A stretch of DNA of 9,922 bases from Comamonadaceae bacterium. Its GTDB lineage: Bacteria > Pseudomonadota > Gammaproteobacteria > Burkholderiales > Burkholderiaceae_C. The stretch covers positions 1 through 9,922 of the forward strand of contig CANIDW010000028.1 in the NCBI GenBank assembly GCA_947466165.1. Direction: 5' to 3'. Positions 9,122 through 9,922 of the stretch are shown here, piece by piece. The position numbers were made by a program, and so were the translations under genes. The notes beneath the pieces were generated by a model that was given only the letters and a program-made list of their open reading frames with translations, did not search any database and was not told the DNA's origin. The stretch's first letter is position 1; each line of letters begins with the position of its first letter.

Positions 9122-9130
9122 TGCGATTCG

Positions 9131-9802
9131 ATGGCAAATATTCTGGTGGTGGACGACGAGCTGGGCATCCGTGACCTGCTGTCCGAAATCCTCAACGACG
9201 AAGGGCATCAGGTAGAACTGGCAGAAAACGCTGCTCAGGCCCGGCTGGCCCGCGCCCGCGCCCGCCCCGACCTGGTTCTGCTCGACATCTGGATGCCCGA
9301 CACCGACGGCGTCACCTTGCTCAAGGAATGGTCTTCGTCGGGCCAGCTCACCATGCCGGTCATCATGATGAGTGGTCACGCCACCATCGACACCGCAGTC
9401 GAAGCCACCAAGATCGGCGCCATGGCCTTTCTGGAAAAACCCATCACGCTGCAAAAACTGCTGCAAGCTGTTGAAAACGGTTTGACCAAACAATCTGCCC
9501 GCAAAACCCCGGGCAACCAGTCCGGCCTGAGCGCCGGCGAGCGGGCCGGCCAGCCTGGCATGCTTGCTTTTTCAGAGCCGGTGGAAGACACCAGTCCCAA
9601 ACCCACGCAAAGTTTCGCACTCGAAAAACCCTTGCGCGATGCGCGTGACGAATTTGAAAAAGCTTACTTCGAATTTCACCTGCACCGTGAAGGTGGCTCC
9701 ATGACCCGTGTGGCTGAAAAAACCGGCCTCGAGCGCACCCACCTTTACCGAAAGCTCAAGCAACTCGGCGTGGACTTGAGCCGCGGCAAACGCGCGGCTT
9801 GA
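9131..9802 (+). CDS. ntrX: NtrX-like response regulator, REC plus Fis-type HTH, no AAA+ domain
   Basis: The 223-residue cytoplasmic regulator follows the NtrY kinase by 55 nt and is its likely phosphorylation target. The receiver domain (about 1-120) has the acidic pair D8/D9 in ILVVDDE, phospho-acceptor D52 in LLDIWMPDTDG, S81 in MMSGHAT, and K103 in FLEKP. About 45 residues of low-complexity linker (121-165, rich in S, G, P, E) follow. Then comes PLRDARDEFEKAYFEFHL (167-184) and a Fis-type helix-turn-helix (about 189-213, MTRVAEKTGLERTHLYRKLKQLGV). The last two segments resemble the C-terminus of NtrX, which normally has about 450 residues. The central sigma-54-interacting AAA+ ATPase (Walker A, GAFTGA) is absent, with no frameshift remnant. 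The domain layout is that of RegA/PrrA/ActR, so it should regulate sigma-70-type promoters (inference). The ntrX name rests on operon position and sequence resemblance; a RegA-like label is the alternative. Confidence 0.9.
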   Translation: MANILVVDDELGIRDLLSEILNDEGHQVELAENAAQARLARARARPDLVLLDIWMPDTDGVTLLKEWSSSGQLTMPVIMMSGHATIDTAVEATKIGAMAFLEKPITLQKLLQAVENGLTKQSARKTPGNQSGLSAGERAGQPGMLAFSEPVEDTSPKPTQSFALEKPLRDARDEFEKAYFEFHLHREGGSMTRVAEKTGLERTHLYRKLKQLGVDLSRGKRAA

Positions 9803-9804
9803 GC

Positions 9805-9819
9805 GCTGCCAAAAGCAGC
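9805..9819 (+). other. Small hairpin between ntrX stop and tRNA-Phe
   Basis: GCTGC (9805-9809) and GCAGC (9815-9819) flank the 5-nt loop CAAAA, just after the ntrX stop. There is no T-run, so it should not terminate transcription efficiently. The ntrX transcript could therefore read into the tRNA. Confidence 0.3.
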
Positions 9820-9831
9820 ACTTCGCTGATA

Positions 9832-9837
9832 TATAAT
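9832..9837 (+). promoter_or_regulatory. -10 element of a tRNA-Phe promoter
   Basis: A perfect TATAAT lies 9 nt before the first base of the mature tRNA and 29 nt after the ntrX stop. It is followed by a GC-rich discriminator (CTGCGGC), as in stringently controlled stable-RNA promoters. No good -35 hexamer is visible at 16-19 bp spacing (sequence there is CCAAAA). Start of transcription would fall near 9843-9847, leaving a leader of 0-4 nt. Confidence 0.6.
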
Positions 9838-9846
9838 CTGCGGCTT

Positions 9847-9922
9847 GGCCCGGTAGCTCAGTCGGTAGAGCAGAGGATTGAAAATCCTTGTGTCGGTGGT
9901 TCGATTCCGCCCCAGGCCACCA
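9847..9922 (+). tRNA. tRNA-Phe (GAA)
   Basis: A 76-nt cloverleaf with encoded CCA. The acceptor stem is GGCCCGG (9847-9853) with CCAGGCC (9912-9918), followed by discriminator A73. The D stem is GCTC/GAGC with GG at positions 18-19. The anticodon stem is GAGGA/TCCTT, with loop TTGAAAA and anticodon GAA at 9880-9882. The variable loop is GTGTC. The T stem is GGTGG/CCGCC with loop TTCGATT. It decodes Phe codons UUU and UUC. All arms pair except position 5-68 of the acceptor stem, which is C-A (A at 9914); G at 68 would restore a full seven-pair stem. The gene ends on the last base of the window. Confidence 0.96.

Noticed and set aside
8975..9130. Upstream extension of the ntrX-like frame
   Set aside because: It overlaps the ATPase domain of ntrY. 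Receiver domains start at MANILVVDDE, and a good ribosome site lies just before ATG 9131.
9847..9922. tRNA-Phe 3' end as an integration site for a mobile element
   Set aside because: tRNA 3' ends are common attachment sites, but the window stops at the CCA and no integrase or direct repeat of the tRNA end is visible.

Overview
The window is a housekeeping segment of a Betaproteobacterial chromosome, most likely Burkholderiales and probably Comamonadaceae. I judge this from the RpoC sequence, the moderately high GC, and the gene order rsmB / DUF4390 gene / ntrY / ntrX. This is pattern recognition; no database search was run. All protein genes are on the + strand. I see no mobile element, CRISPR array, phage gene or obvious transferred island.

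Layout: (1) 1-4077 is the 3' part of rpoC (RNA polymerase beta'), lacking only about 47 N-terminal codons, followed by a strong intrinsic terminator at 4111-4147. (2) 4212-9802 is a tight, probably co-transcribed cluster. It holds a LemA-family membrane protein (overlapping the next gene by 8 nt), rsmB/sun (16S rRNA m5C967 methyltransferase, overlapping the next by about 41 nt), a DUF4390 exported protein (GTGA overlap with the next), an NtrY-type sensor kinase, a 55-nt gap, and an NtrX-like response regulator. (3) 9847-9922 is a tRNA-Phe(GAA) gene with encoded CCA, ending at the last base of the window. A perfect TATAAT lies 9 nt upstream of it.

How the genes work together: NtrY senses an extracytoplasmic or membrane signal and should phosphorylate the NtrX-like regulator. 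The DUF4390 protein is translationally coupled to NtrY and predicted to be exported, so it is a candidate accessory factor (inference). RsmB and tRNA-Phe serve translation, RpoC transcription.

The points most worth checking are as follows. The NtrX-like protein has the REC domain and the NtrX-type Fis helix-turn-helix but lacks the sigma-54 AAA+ domain. The tRNA-Phe has a C5-A68 mismatch in its acceptor stem. The tRNA promoter is placed so that the transcript would have almost no 5' leader. I found no convincing undescribed multi-gene system; most of the window is conserved core genome.
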